Below are positions 27,779-38,035 of a DNA stretch of 64,000 nt, piece by piece. The stretch is from Bowdeniella nasicola (lineage in GTDB: Bacteria; Actinomycetota; Actinomycetes; Actinomycetales; Actinomycetaceae), in assembly GCA_030537895.1 (NCBI GenBank), contig JAUNVA010000006.1, positions 62,001 through 126,000 of the forward strand, read 5' to 3'. The stretch's first letter is position 1, and the number at the start of each line of letters is the position of its first letter. Both the position numbers and the translations under genes were made by a program. The notes below the pieces were generated by a model. It did not search any database. It was given only the letters and a program-made list of their open reading frames with translations, and was not told the DNA's origin.

Positions 27779-29779
27779 CTACTCGGGGCATTCGGTCAGT
27801 TTTGCCAGCCGCATGCCGTCCCGTTCCAATACGACCTCGGCGACGCCGGAGTCGATCGCCCCCATTATGCCGTCATAGTCCTCGACCCTCACATCGTGGG
27901 GCCACAGGAAGCCGCGCAGCTCGATCACCCAGTGGACGTTCAATTCTTCGGCCGCCGGACACACCTCCGGGTCGGTGGCCGCGTCCATGAGCCGGTCCGA
28001 GAGGATTGCGCGGTACCGGTTCCACCGCATGTCGATGTGGGAGAAGAGCGGGTAATCCCCACCGATCGCCCACAGGAGGACAGAACCATCCCAGGGGTTA
28101 TTGGCGACTACGTCTCCGTCCGGGATGATCGCGGCCGCCTCCTCTAAGAAGGCCACCTCCTCCTCGTCCACGAGCTTCCCGTTCGTGTGCATCGCGTGGA
28201 TGGGTTCGCGGGCGGGGCGCAACAGGGAGAGTGCGGACAGCGCCACGACGAGGACGAGGAGGATCGCAACCGGGCGCTGCGCCCGAGACGGCGCCGTGAA
28301 GGCGGTAGTGATCCGCGCGGTGAGCGAGCGGATGAAGGGGGCCACGCCGGCCGCGAAGAGCATAATTTCGGTGACCGCGAGTAGGGCGGCGATGCGGAAC
28401 GGGTCCGTGTACCACACGCCGATGAGCCAGGAGCGCAACGGCTCGCCGACGGATCGGGCGACCGCATAAAGCGCGAGGAGAGAAACGTGGGCCAGGGGCA
28501 GCCAGCGCCGGTCCCGGATCCGCAACGTGGCGAGGAACCCGAGCACGATGACGCCCGCGACGATGAGCCCACCGACACCCGTGAGGTTCACCCCGTTGGT
28601 GCGTAAGACGAGGGCCTCGCCGAGCGCCTGACTGGCAGAGAGGTCGGGATTCCAATATCCCTTAGTGCGGAGGTTGGCAATCAGGGGGATTTGGAAGGAG
28701 ACCCAGTTCGCTGCGCCCAGACCCGCGAGGAGGGCAAGCCAGCCGAGTGCGATCCGCCCCCAGGTGTGGCGGTCCCAGCGGATAGCCCGCCATGTCGCGC
28801 TGATGAGTGGAGCAGTGAGGAGTGCGAGCCCGAAGACGGCGAGCGCAAACACGGCGTTCGGCTGAGCGAGCGCGAGGCCCGGTAGAGTCCCGACCACGAT
28901 GAGGAAGTCGAGCCACCGCGACATGCGGGGCCCGCGGGCGGCAGCCGAAAGCAGCGCCGCAACCGCGGCGGGCAGGAGCGCGTAGGCCAGGAAGTTCGGG
29001 TAAAGGATCCCAAAGCCCAACACGATGAAGGGGAATTGCGGGCAGGTGGCTGCAAAGCCGGTGGCGAGCGCGACCTTCACGTCGTCGTCTCCAAAGACGG
29101 CGCGCGCGAGACCAAGGATGGTGGCGGGCCACGCGAGGGCGGCCACGGCAATGACGACGGCGTTGGTTGCGGCGGGGATGCTCACTCCCGTCGCCGCATA
29201 GACGAGGGCGACGAGCGCGTGCCAGGCAGCCGGGTAGAAGACGGGGCTGTCCGGGGTGGCGCTCGCCGTCGTGATCGCGAGTGAGGAGGCGTTACCCGTC
29301 TGGTCGATCAACGCAACCGTGTTCAGGTGGAAGGAGGTGTCGTAGGACTGGGCGATGGCCTCCACGCTCCCGATGGAGCGGGCGAGGGCGATGGACAGCA
29401 GGGCCGCCGCGGCTAGGTAGGCCAGGGCAGGTAGCCACCGTGCGGAACCTCGGGGCGCGCGTCGCACCGCGGGGCCGGGCTGGGCGCCGCCCCCAAGACG
29501 GATGCGGGGCTTGCGACTCCGGTGCGCGAGGACGCCCAGCGGCAGCGCGAGGAGGACACCAACCCCCGTGAGAGCCGCCACCGGCAATGGCGACCACGCC
29601 CACCCGAGAACGGGAGCGCCGAGCGCCGCGAGTGCGATGAGTGAGACCGAGAACGCCGGAGCAAGTGTGAGGCAGCGCCGCCACGGCAGGAAGAGTGCGG
29701 CGCCGAGGGCCGTGCCGGGCATGAAGAGGAGCAGCCCGGCATAGAGGATCGCCGGGATGGCGCCAAGCCAGTCGAGCAC
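27779..29779 (-). CDS. DUF6541 multi-pass membrane protein (1 of 3), possible GT-C enzyme
   Basis: A 666-residue protein with about 12-14 hydrophobic helices and a C-terminal soluble domain. The segment DTSFHLN (147-153), in the first large loop after a helix, and FYPAAWH (181-187) recur in the two other DUF6541 proteins of this window, as does the C-terminal NPWDGS. An Asp in that position is typical of polyprenyl-sugar-dependent GT-C transferases, so a role in glycan transfer or polymerisation is plausible but inferred. The GTG at 29779 was chosen because it lies four bases after the glf stop and begins the first helix. It is cotranscribed with glf and glfT2. Confidence 0.82.
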   Translation of the reverse strand: MLDWLGAIPAILYAGLLLFMPGTALGAALFLPWRRCLTLAPAFSVSLIALAALGAPVLGWAWSPLPVAALTGVGVLLALPLGVLAHRSRKPRIRLGGGAQPGPAVRRAPRGSARWLPALAYLAAAALLSIALARSIGSVEAIAQSYDTSFHLNTVALIDQTGNASSLAITTASATPDSPVFYPAAWHALVALVYAATGVSIPAATNAVVIAVAALAWPATILGLARAVFGDDDVKVALATGFAATCPQFPFIVLGFGILYPNFLAYALLPAAVAALLSAAARGPRMSRWLDFLIVVGTLPGLALAQPNAVFALAVFGLALLTAPLISATWRAIRWDRHTWGRIALGWLALLAGLGAANWVSFQIPLIANLRTKGYWNPDLSASQALGEALVLRTNGVNLTGVGGLIVAGVIVLGFLATLRIRDRRWLPLAHVSLLALYAVARSVGEPLRSWLIGVWYTDPFRIAALLAVTEIMLFAAGVAPFIRSLTARITTAFTAPSRAQRPVAILLVLVVALSALSLLRPAREPIHAMHTNGKLVDEEEVAFLEEAAAIIPDGDVVANNPWDGSVLLWAIGGDYPLFSHIDMRWNRYRAILSDRLMDAATDPEVCPAAEELNVHWVIELRGFLWPHDVRVEDYDGIMGAIDSGVAEVVLERDGMRLAKLTECPE

Positions 29780-29783
29780 GAGC

Positions 29784-30953
<1,170 letters not shown>

Positions 30954-31003
30954 TCACACCTTCCTTGACCGTTGTAGCGGCGCGGCTTGGAGCGGGGCGC
31001 CGG

Positions 31004-31021
31004 GACTAGATCGCAGTCTAG
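31004..31021. repeat. Small inverted repeat in the glf/mgtE divergent gap
   Basis: CTAGA (31006-31010) and TCTAG (31017-31021) flank TCGCAG; GACT/AGTC at 31004-31018 is an overlapping alternative. The 141-base divergent gap between glf and mgtE otherwise shows only the mgtE ribosome-binding site. It could be an operator, but it is short. Confidence 0.3.
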
Positions 31022-31088
31022 CGGCCCAGTCCAAGTCCCGGCGGTAGACTCGCGGGACGCCACTGGCCAGACCAGGAATGGAGGACGC

Positions 31089-32426
31089 ATGCTGCAGGAA
31101 CTCGAGGACCGCTTGACGCAAGACCTCTCGAGTGGGGATGTTGGAAAGCTGTCCCAACTGGCGGCCGAGGCCTCGATTCCCGACCTGATTGGCGTCGTCG
31201 AACATATCCCCGCTAAACGCGCCGCCGTCGTCTTCCGCCTCCTCGCCAAGGATCGGGCCCTCGAGGTCTTCGAAGCCCTCGATGCGGGCCACCAAGCCGA
31301 CCTCCTGGACGCTCTGCGTGATGAGCAGGTCTCCTCTCTCTTCATTGATCTCGACCCGGACGATCGGGCCGCTCTGCTCGACGAGGTCCCGGCCACCGTC
31401 GCCGATAAGCTGCTGCGCGGTCTGCCCCGCCACGAGAGGGACCTCACGGCGGGTCTTCTTGGGTACCCGAAGGGCGCGATCGGGCGACGCATGTCCCCCG
31501 AGGTGGTGCCCATCCGCGAGAGCCGCACCGTTGGCTACGCGCTCGACCTGTTGCGGGCCCGCGAGGACGAATACGAGACGCTTTACATGGTCCCGATCAT
31601 GGACGAAACGCGGCGGCTCGTCGGTGTCGTTTCTCTGCGCGATCTCTTTACCGCGGATCCCGACGCGCAGGTCTCGGAGATCATGAATGCTCCCGTCTCC
31701 GCGCTCGCCACCGACCCGAGTGAGGACGTGGCACGCCAGCTGCTCGCGATCAACCGCATCGCGATGCCGATCGTGGACGCCGAACAGCGGATCGTTGGCG
31801 TGCTCACGGTCGATGACGCCCTCGAGATCGTTGAGGCCGCCGACACCGAAGACGCGGCCCGACACGGTGGTCACGAGCCGCTGCGGCGCCCCTATCTGTC
31901 CACACCCGTGATGTCGGTGGTGCGCTCACGTATCGTATGGCTCCTCGTACTCGCCGTCTCCGCCGTCCTCACGGTGCAGGTCCTCGAGGTATTTGAGGCC
32001 ACGCTCGATGAGGTCGTGGTCCTCGCACTTTTCATCCCGCTTCTCACTGGCACCGGCGGCAACACCGGTAACCAGGCAGCAACCACGGTCACGCGTGCCC
32101 TCGCCCTCGGCGATGTATGGAACCGCGACGTCCTGACCGTCCTGTGGCGCGAGGCGCGGACGGGGTTCCTGCTCGGCGCGGTCCTCGGGGCTCTAGGGTT
32201 CGTGGCCGCCACGGCGGTCTACGGAGTCGACATCGGCATGGTCATCGGACTCACCCTCGTCTCGGTGTGCACGATGGCGGCGTCGATCGGCGGGATCATG
32301 CCGATCATCGCGAAGGCGGTCGGCGCCGATCCCGCGGTCTTTTCTAACCCGTTCATCTCCACCTTCTGCGATGCCACGGGCCTCATCATGTACTTCATGA
32401 TCGCCAAGGCCGTCCTCGGGATTTAG
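31089..32426 (+). CDS. mgtE: MgtE-type magnesium channel
   Basis: A 445-residue Mg2+ channel. The N-terminal superhelical domain is at 1-130 (repeats of the VVFRLLAKDRALEVFEAL type), the CBS pair at about 135-260, and five transmembrane helices at the C-terminus with the ion-pore motif GTGGNTGNQAATT. The N and CBS domains sense cytosolic Mg2+ and close the pore. The ATG at 31089 has GGAGG with good spacing. I looked for an M-box leader and saw none; the leader is too short. It is placed between polysaccharide genes without an obvious functional link. Confidence 0.95.
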   Translation: MLQELEDRLTQDLSSGDVGKLSQLAAEASIPDLIGVVEHIPAKRAAVVFRLLAKDRALEVFEALDAGHQADLLDALRDEQVSSLFIDLDPDDRAALLDEVPATVADKLLRGLPRHERDLTAGLLGYPKGAIGRRMSPEVVPIRESRTVGYALDLLRAREDEYETLYMVPIMDETRRLVGVVSLRDLFTADPDAQVSEIMNAPVSALATDPSEDVARQLLAINRIAMPIVDAEQRIVGVLTVDDALEIVEAADTEDAARHGGHEPLRRPYLSTPVMSVVRSRIVWLLVLAVSAVLTVQVLEVFEATLDEVVVLALFIPLLTGTGGNTGNQAATTVTRALALGDVWNRDVLTVLWREARTGFLLGAVLGALGFVAATAVYGVDIGMVIGLTLVSVCTMAASIGGIMPIIAKAVGADPAVFSNPFISTFCDATGLIMYFMIAKAVLGI

Positions 32427-32459
32427 TCGGGCATCTCCTTGGCCCCATCCGCGCGCACG

Positions 32460-34244
32460 TTACGGACGCCAACCGGTGCGCATGGCCGCGCGGTAGGCGA
32501 CCCGCTTCACACCGGCCGGTACGAGGCGGTAGCCACCTCGCACGACCAGATTGCGCAGTGCCTGCAGGGGCGTCGTGAAGCCCGCCTGGAACATGGCTCG
32601 TTGCAGATTCCATTCCGCGCGCAGCATGTCGGTGCCACCGCGACGCTCGTAGGCGCCTGCGCCAACCCGGTAGTAGACGAGGACGTCGGGGAGGTTCGCC
32701 ACGCGCGCACCAGCGTGGATCATGCGGGCGAACAGCCAGTAATCCTCCATGGCGGTGGCATCGTCGTAGCCGCCTGCAGCTCGCACCGCGCTGGCGCGGA
32801 AGACGACCGTCGGGTGGTTCACGGGATCGCGCAGTGGCAGCACGCGGCGGATCTCCTCCGCTCGCGCTGGCATGGCGCGCACAAGGCCCGGCCGGCTCTC
32901 GTCGTCGTCGAATTCGGCGATCGCGGAACCGAGCAGGTCCAGGCCCGCCATGAGTGGGATCTGGGTGGAGAAACGGTGGGGCAGGCAGATATCGTCGGCA
33001 TCCGCTCGCGCGACGACGTCGTGGGTGCACGCCTCAAGTCCGGCGCTCAGCGCGGCGGACAGGCCGACGTTGCGCTCGAGTTCAACGAGACGGATGCGGC
33101 TCGGCGCCGCAAGCTCGGCCGCGCGTGTCAGGACGGTGGTGAGGCCGGGGCCCACCGGGCCGTCCCGCACGATGACGATCTCATCGGGGATGAGCTCTTG
33201 GTCCCGCGAGACCGAGCGTAGCGCCCGTTCCACGTGGGCGGCGTCGTCGCCAGCGTAGACCGGGAGCAGGACGGAAAACGCATGGGGGACGCCATGTGCT
33301 GCGGGAGGTGGGGTCCCGAGACTGACGGTGCGCGCGTCGGGCGCCGCTGGCGTTGCCGCGAGGATGCGCGTGACGGAGCGCGGGGCGCGCAGGGCAGCCC
33401 ACAGTCCGCGTCGAGCATGGGAGAGCAGGGCTCGCCGCTGACCCGAGGCGGCGATGGTCTGGCCCCAGCGCAGCACGGTGCGGCCGCCGTAGAGCGCAGT
33501 CTCAAGTGGGCCGAGGGCCCGCGAGCGCGTGTACATCCACACCTTGTTACGCACCTCGTTGAAGAAGCGGGCACCCGGGTCGGTCTCCGAGGCTCCGAAC
33601 GTGCGGGTGAGGTGCGTGACGACCGAGTCGGGCACGTACAGGCCGACACGGCGGCGCAGCAGGCGGGCCGTGTACTCGAAATCGTCGTTCCATAGGAAGT
33701 AGTCGGCCTCTGGTAGGCCGTCCTCCCAGATGGCACGCGAATCGATGAGGATCGAGACGAAGGAGGCCGAGCGGATCTGGCGACACCCAACGGCGCGGGC
33801 GTGTTCCGCGAGGTCCGGCGCCACCAGCGGCCGTGTGCGCGGCGTATTCATCGGGTGGTCGCGCCCGTCGTGCCAGACGACCCGCGACGCGAGGACCGCG
33901 GGGGAGCCCGGGTAGGCGTCTCGAGCCCTCAGCAGTGCCGCGAGAGCGCCCGGACTCGGCACCGTGTCGTCGTCCATCACCCAGACCAGGTCGGCCCGGT
34001 GATGGGCCACGGCGCGCGCGATCCCGGCGGCAAACCCGCCGGCCCCACCAAGGTTCTTCTCCATGGTGAGGACTTCGCTCACCGTGGGGTGACGGCGCGC
34101 GAGGTCACCGGACCCGTCGGTGGAGGCGTTGTCGATTACCACCACCTGATCAAGGGGCCGTTCCTGGGCGGCGAGGGCATCGAGCGTGCGGGTGAGGAGG
34201 TCGCGCCGGTTATAGGCGACGACGACGGCGCAAATCCTCTCCAT
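32460..34244 (-). CDS. Double glycosyltransferase: two fused GT2 domains
   Basis: A 594-residue protein with two complete GT2 domains. Domain 1 (1-300) resembles the galactan initiator GlfT1: VVVAYNRRDLL, KNLGGAGGFAAG (63-74), DDD (91-93), and WNDDFEYTARL (185-195). Domain 2 (about 322-560) is a different GT2 type: FSVLLPVYAGDD, NVGLSAALSAG, ADADD (414-418), and MEDYWLFARM (499-508). A linker of about 40 Ala/Pro-rich residues separates them. It could add two successive sugars to a lipid-linked primer for galactofuranan. It lies four bases downstream of the nucleotide-sugar dehydrogenase gene. Family assignment is firm, substrates are inferred. Confidence 0.88.
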   Translation of the reverse strand: MERICAVVVAYNRRDLLTRTLDALAAQERPLDQVVVIDNASTDGSGDLARRHPTVSEVLTMEKNLGGAGGFAAGIARAVAHHRADLVWVMDDDTVPSPGALAALLRARDAYPGSPAVLASRVVWHDGRDHPMNTPRTRPLVAPDLAEHARAVGCRQIRSASFVSILIDSRAIWEDGLPEADYFLWNDDFEYTARLLRRRVGLYVPDSVVTHLTRTFGASETDPGARFFNEVRNKVWMYTRSRALGPLETALYGGRTVLRWGQTIAASGQRRALLSHARRGLWAALRAPRSVTRILAATPAAPDARTVSLGTPPPAAHGVPHAFSVLLPVYAGDDAAHVERALRSVSRDQELIPDEIVIVRDGPVGPGLTTVLTRAAELAAPSRIRLVELERNVGLSAALSAGLEACTHDVVARADADDICLPHRFSTQIPLMAGLDLLGSAIAEFDDDESRPGLVRAMPARAEEIRRVLPLRDPVNHPTVVFRASAVRAAGGYDDATAMEDYWLFARMIHAGARVANLPDVLVYYRVGAGAYERRGGTDMLRAEWNLQRAMFQAGFTTPLQALRNLVVRGGYRLVPAGVKRVAYRAAMRTGWRP

Positions 34245-34248
34245 GCCT

Positions 34249-35547
34249 CTACTGGGCGCGATCGCCGATGACGAGGCGCGGGGTGCCGCGCCAGCGTTCG
34301 GGGTCGGTCACGCGGCGCCCGTCGAACAGCACCTTGACAGCCGGGAAATCGGCGGGTCCAACCTCGGCATATTCGGGATGGTCGGCCTGCACGATCACGG
34401 CGTCGACTTCCTCACCCAGGTGATAGGGGGTCCAGCCGAAGCCCGCGAGCTCCTCGTCGGAGAACATCGGATCGTGCACGCTCACCTCGGCGCCGCGCTC
34501 GGTGAGCTCGGTGACGGTGCGGAACACACCGGAGAATGCCGTCTCCTTCACCTTTCCGCGGTAGGAGGCGCCGAGAACGGCGACGCGCTGGCCCTTGAGA
34601 GAGCCGAGGACCGACTCGACGCGCCGCACCACATACAGCGGCATGTCGGCGTTGAACTGGCGGGCGGTGCGCACGATGCTCGCGTCCGGGTCGGTCGACA
34701 GGTAGAGGCGCGGATAGACCGGAATGCAGTGCCCGCCGACCGCGATACCGGGGCGGTGAATGTGGGAGTATGGCTGTGAGTTGCAGGCATCGATGACGGC
34801 ATTAACGTCGAGGCCGACCTTGTCAGCGTAGACCGCGAACTGGTTGGCCAGGCCGATGTTCACGTCCCGGTAGGTAGTCTCGGCGAGCTTCGCCATCTCT
34901 GCGGCCTCGGCGCTGCCCAGGTCCCACACGCCGTTGGCGCGTGGCAGGTCCGGACGCTCGTCAAAGCTGAGGACCGCCTCGTAGAACTCAACGGCGCGTT
35001 TCGCGCCTTCCTCGCTAAGGCCGCCCACGAGTTTCGGGTACTTGCGCAGGTCCTCGAACACCCGCCCCGTGAGGACGCGCTCCGGAGAGAAGACCAGGTG
35101 GAACTCGCTGCCCTCCTTGAGGCCGGAGCCCTCCTCAATCATGGGCCGCCAGCGGTTCCGCGTGGTGCCTACGGGCAGGGTGGTTTCGTAGGAGATGAGC
35201 GTGCCCGGGGTGAGGTGCTTCGCAAGGGAACGGGTGGCGGCATCCATCCAGGCGAAGTCCGGGGCCCAGGTTTCGTCGTTCACGAATAGTGGTACGACAA
35301 CGACGACGGCCTCCGAGTCGGGGATCGCGTCGGCGTAGTCGGTGGTGGCGCGCAAGCGGCCGGCGGGAACGAGCTCGGAGAGCTTCTCCTGTAGGTGTGC
35401 CTCTCCGGGGAAGGGTTCCGTCGCCTCGTTGATGGCGGCAACGGTCTTCTCGTTGACGTCCACACCCACGACCTCGTGGCCGGCGTCGGCGAACTGGACG
35501 GCGAGGGGGAGGCCGATCTTCCCCATGGCAACAACGGCGATACGCAT
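34249..35547 (-). CDS. wbpA: UDP-sugar 6-dehydrogenase (WbpA/WecC type)
   Basis: A 432-residue NAD-dependent UDP-HexNAc dehydrogenase that oxidises C6 to the uronic acid. Catalytic Cys 274 lies in AVGGHCIPVYP and Lys 220 in EMAKLAETTYRD. The dinucleotide motif reads AMGKIG, with Ala 7 in place of the first Gly of GxGxxG. Substrate may be UDP-GlcNAc (WbpA) or UDP-ManNAc (WecC); the presence of WbpB, E and D types at 46-48.7 kb favours WbpA. ATG at 35547 has AGGAG nine bases upstream. It is divergent from the 2-epimerase gene. Confidence 0.85.
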   Translation of the reverse strand: MRIAVVAMGKIGLPLAVQFADAGHEVVGVDVNEKTVAAINEATEPFPGEAHLQEKLSELVPAGRLRATTDYADAIPDSEAVVVVVPLFVNDETWAPDFAWMDAATRSLAKHLTPGTLISYETTLPVGTTRNRWRPMIEEGSGLKEGSEFHLVFSPERVLTGRVFEDLRKYPKLVGGLSEEGAKRAVEFYEAVLSFDERPDLPRANGVWDLGSAEAAEMAKLAETTYRDVNIGLANQFAVYADKVGLDVNAVIDACNSQPYSHIHRPGIAVGGHCIPVYPRLYLSTDPDASIVRTARQFNADMPLYVVRRVESVLGSLKGQRVAVLGASYRGKVKETAFSGVFRTVTELTERGAEVSVHDPMFSDEELAGFGWTPYHLGEEVDAVIVQADHPEYAEVGPADFPAVKVLFDGRRVTDPERWRGTPRLVIGDRAQ

Positions 35548-35684
35548 GCGTTTTGCTCCTACGTTGGATTGTGACGCCACGACGGACGCGGCGCGCCACC
35601 AGTCTAACCGTGAGCTCTCGACCGTGGGAGGTTCATATCCGCAGCGAAGACGAAGACAGCACACAACACCTCAGTTGACAGCGA

Positions 35685-35690
35685 TAGACT
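35685..35690 (+). promoter_or_regulatory. Candidate -10 for leaderless 2-epimerase gene
   Basis: TAGACT ends exactly six bases before the ATG at 35697; no Shine-Dalgarno is present. The 149-base divergent gap holds nothing else that I recognise. Confidence 0.42.
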
Positions 35691-35696
35691 CCTGGC

Positions 35697-36767
35697 ATGA
35701 AGGTCATGTCAGTTGTCGGAGCACGACCCCAATTCGTTAAACTCGCCCCCATTGCACACGCCTGTCGTCAGCGTAACGTCGAGCATGTTGTCGTCCACAC
35801 GGGGCAGCATTACGACCCGATGCTCTCGGATGTATTTTTCACTGATCTGAACATTCCGGCGCCCGATGAACATCTTGGCGTTGGCTCAGGTTCCCATGGT
35901 GCACAAACCGGAGCAATGCTGGCTGCTCTGGACGGCATTATTCTGAAGCACCGTCCAGATTGGATCCTCGTCTACGGAGACACCAACTCTACTGTGGCCG
36001 CTGCACTATCGGCAGTAAAACTCCATTTTCCTGTCGCGCATCTTGAGGCGGGGCTACGGTCGTTCAACCGAGCGATGCCGGAAGAAATTAACAGAGTTGT
36101 CACCGACCACTGTGCTGACCTTCTCCTCGCCCCCACAACTGTCGCGGCGAGTCATCTCGAGAGGGAAGGACTGGCTGAACGCACGGTAGTCGTCGGCGAT
36201 GTCATGACCGACGTGCTGCGACAAACTTGCAAGATGGTGGAAGATTCCCCCAACCCAATCTCAAGAGAATTCGGTTTCGACAACGAGACCTATTCGCTGG
36301 CCACAATTCATCGTCCAGCGAACACTGATAGCCACGAACGGCTAGAACGCATCCTGGAGTCCCTCGCCCGCGTGAACCATCCCGTGGTGCTTCTCGCTCA
36401 TCCTCGACTCACCGCAAAGATTAAGGAGCATGGCCTCACTATCCCACCCGGCAACCTGTTCATTCATGCCCCGTTGAGCTATCCAGACCTCGTTGTGGCG
36501 TCTCGCCGAGCTCGCGGAATCATCACTGACTCGGGCGGGCTTCAAAAGGAGGCGTTTCTCTTACGAACCCCCTGTACCACAGTGCGTCCGCAAACGGAAT
36601 GGGTCGAGACCGTTGAAACCGGATGGAATGTCCTTGTGGAGCCGGGGGACGCGCTGATCAGCGCTGCGCAACGTTCGACGCCGCCGCCGACAAGCGCCAC
36701 ACCGTATGGTGACGGCCATGCCGCCGACACGGTCGTCCAGACGTTGATCGACACGCGGGTGGGCTAG
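35697..36767 (+). CDS. wbpI: Non-hydrolysing UDP-HexNAc 2-epimerase (WbpI/WecB type)
   Basis: A 356-residue GT-B-fold epimerase. Family motifs are GARPQFVKLAP, HTGQHYD, YGDTNST, HLEAGLRSF, MPEEINRVVTDH and DSGGLQKEA. The GARPQF variant, rather than the GTRPE of E. coli WecB, is as I recall common among UDP-GlcNAc3NAcA 2-epimerases (WbpI). With the other Wbp-type genes here it may make UDP-ManNAc3NAcA, though UDP-GlcNAc to UDP-ManNAc is possible. Codon and base use are more A/T-rich than in the wbpA-like neighbour; 36241-36300 is 29/60 G+C by hand count. The stop is shared with the convergent GT4 gene (CTAG). Confidence 0.85.
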   Translation: MKVMSVVGARPQFVKLAPIAHACRQRNVEHVVVHTGQHYDPMLSDVFFTDLNIPAPDEHLGVGSGSHGAQTGAMLAALDGIILKHRPDWILVYGDTNSTVAAALSAVKLHFPVAHLEAGLRSFNRAMPEEINRVVTDHCADLLLAPTTVAASHLEREGLAERTVVVGDVMTDVLRQTCKMVEDSPNPISREFGFDNETYSLATIHRPANTDSHERLERILESLARVNHPVVLLAHPRLTAKIKEHGLTIPPGNLFIHAPLSYPDLVVASRRARGIITDSGGLQKEAFLLRTPCTTVRPQTEWVETVETGWNVLVEPGDALISAAQRSTPPPTSATPYGDGHAADTVVQTLIDTRVG

Positions 36768-37978
36768 AGCTGGGTGCCTCGCGCCGTTTCATGGAGAATC
36801 TGGGCGACTATCTTTCCTACGGACCGCGTTGACCGATGCTTGCGGACCCATGCATGACGGTATGCAACACGACGGCTGTCAGCCTCGGTACTCGCGACTG
36901 TATTGAGAGCTCGCTCTACCGCTGCCACATCGTAGTCCACAGCTAACCCGAGCTGAGGATCGTCAAGGTCTTTTCGAACCGGCCCTAGCCCGGCATAGAT
37001 GACGGGAACACCGCAGGACAGTGCCGACAGCACCTTCGTGGGATAGGCAAAGTCATACCCCAGGCCTGGCTTGATCGATACTAAACTGCCAAGCGCACCG
37101 GCCTGCCATCGTGCAGCTTCTGCCGCCGGTCGCTGTCCTAAGAACACCACCGAAGGGTTCCCCGAAGGTAGCGCTGGAATCTCACGTGCTCGAGCCTCCA
37201 GGTCCGCGAGCGCGCTTCCTTGCCCAAGGAAGACCATCTGGTAGGCCTTTCCCGCCCGACGAGCACGCCGAATTGCCTCAACAAAGATCTCAGCCCCCTG
37301 CCACTCGGAGGCGGTGCCCGCGTAAATGAAGTACCCCTCTCCCACGCCTTCGATGGAGCGTTCATTCGCGCTCAACGGGGCTACATCCGGATGGAAGAGT
37401 TCAGTGTTCACACCGTTGCGCACCACTGTAACGGCTCGTGCCCCAAGAGTGCGGGCTCGCTCGGCGACCTCGGGGGATACCGCGATCACGTGGGACGCGC
37501 CGCGCAGCACCCAGGATTCTAGCCATCGCACAGCGTGTCTGACGTATCTGGGAGTCCTGGTCCCCGCGAGTGCGTCGGACCAGATATCGGCCGCATACCA
37601 CACATATGGGCGCTTCAGGAGTGACGCCATCACACGCATGACCGCCCCGGTTGTCGGCGGAGGCTCCACGAGAAAGACGCTGGGACTGCGCTGAGCTAGT
37701 ACTCGCATCACCAGAGGAAGATCAAAGGACAGATAGGGGAGATATCCCCTCAGTTGTCCCTCGGAGTCGCGCCACGCGGGCCATCGCGAAACCCGCAAGC
37801 CTGGCGGGTCGATGGCGTCCGCGATCCCTGGTGGGGGTGTGCTCGTCAGAACTGCGACGCGTACGTGGCGTTTCAATAGTTCATCTTCCACGGCCGCGAG
37901 TCGGAGTGACGCCGCAGCCGGCTCGGGCGCGTGAATGCGTGTCACCAGCGTGACTCCAGCGTGTTGTCGCTCCTTCAT
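36764..37978 (-). CDS. GT4 family glycosyltransferase
   Basis: A 404-residue GT-B glycosyltransferase. The N-terminal domain has HAPEPAAASLRLAAVEDEL, WYAADIWSDALAG and SHVIAVSPEVAERA; the C-terminal domain has VVRNGVNTELFHP, GTASEWQGAEIFVEA and GLGYDFAYPTKVLSALSCGVP. The last motif replaces the ExxxxE of many GT4 enzymes. It probably transfers a sugar in the repeat unit of the exopolysaccharide. ATG at 37978 has AGGAAGG eight bases upstream. It follows the second DUF6541 gene by 57 bases on the same strand. The substrate cannot be read from sequence. Confidence 0.88.
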   Translation of the reverse strand: MKERQHAGVTLVTRIHAPEPAAASLRLAAVEDELLKRHVRVAVLTSTPPPGIADAIDPPGLRVSRWPAWRDSEGQLRGYLPYLSFDLPLVMRVLAQRSPSVFLVEPPPTTGAVMRVMASLLKRPYVWYAADIWSDALAGTRTPRYVRHAVRWLESWVLRGASHVIAVSPEVAERARTLGARAVTVVRNGVNTELFHPDVAPLSANERSIEGVGEGYFIYAGTASEWQGAEIFVEAIRRARRAGKAYQMVFLGQGSALADLEARAREIPALPSGNPSVVFLGQRPAAEAARWQAGALGSLVSIKPGLGYDFAYPTKVLSALSCGVPVIYAGLGPVRKDLDDPQLGLAVDYDVAAVERALNTVASTEADSRRVAYRHAWVRKHRSTRSVGKIVAQILHETARGTQL

Positions 37979-38035
37979 CCCAGCCCTTCCTATCTGCGTG
38001 CTTGACAGCCCGATCATATGATGGACCGCACGTCC

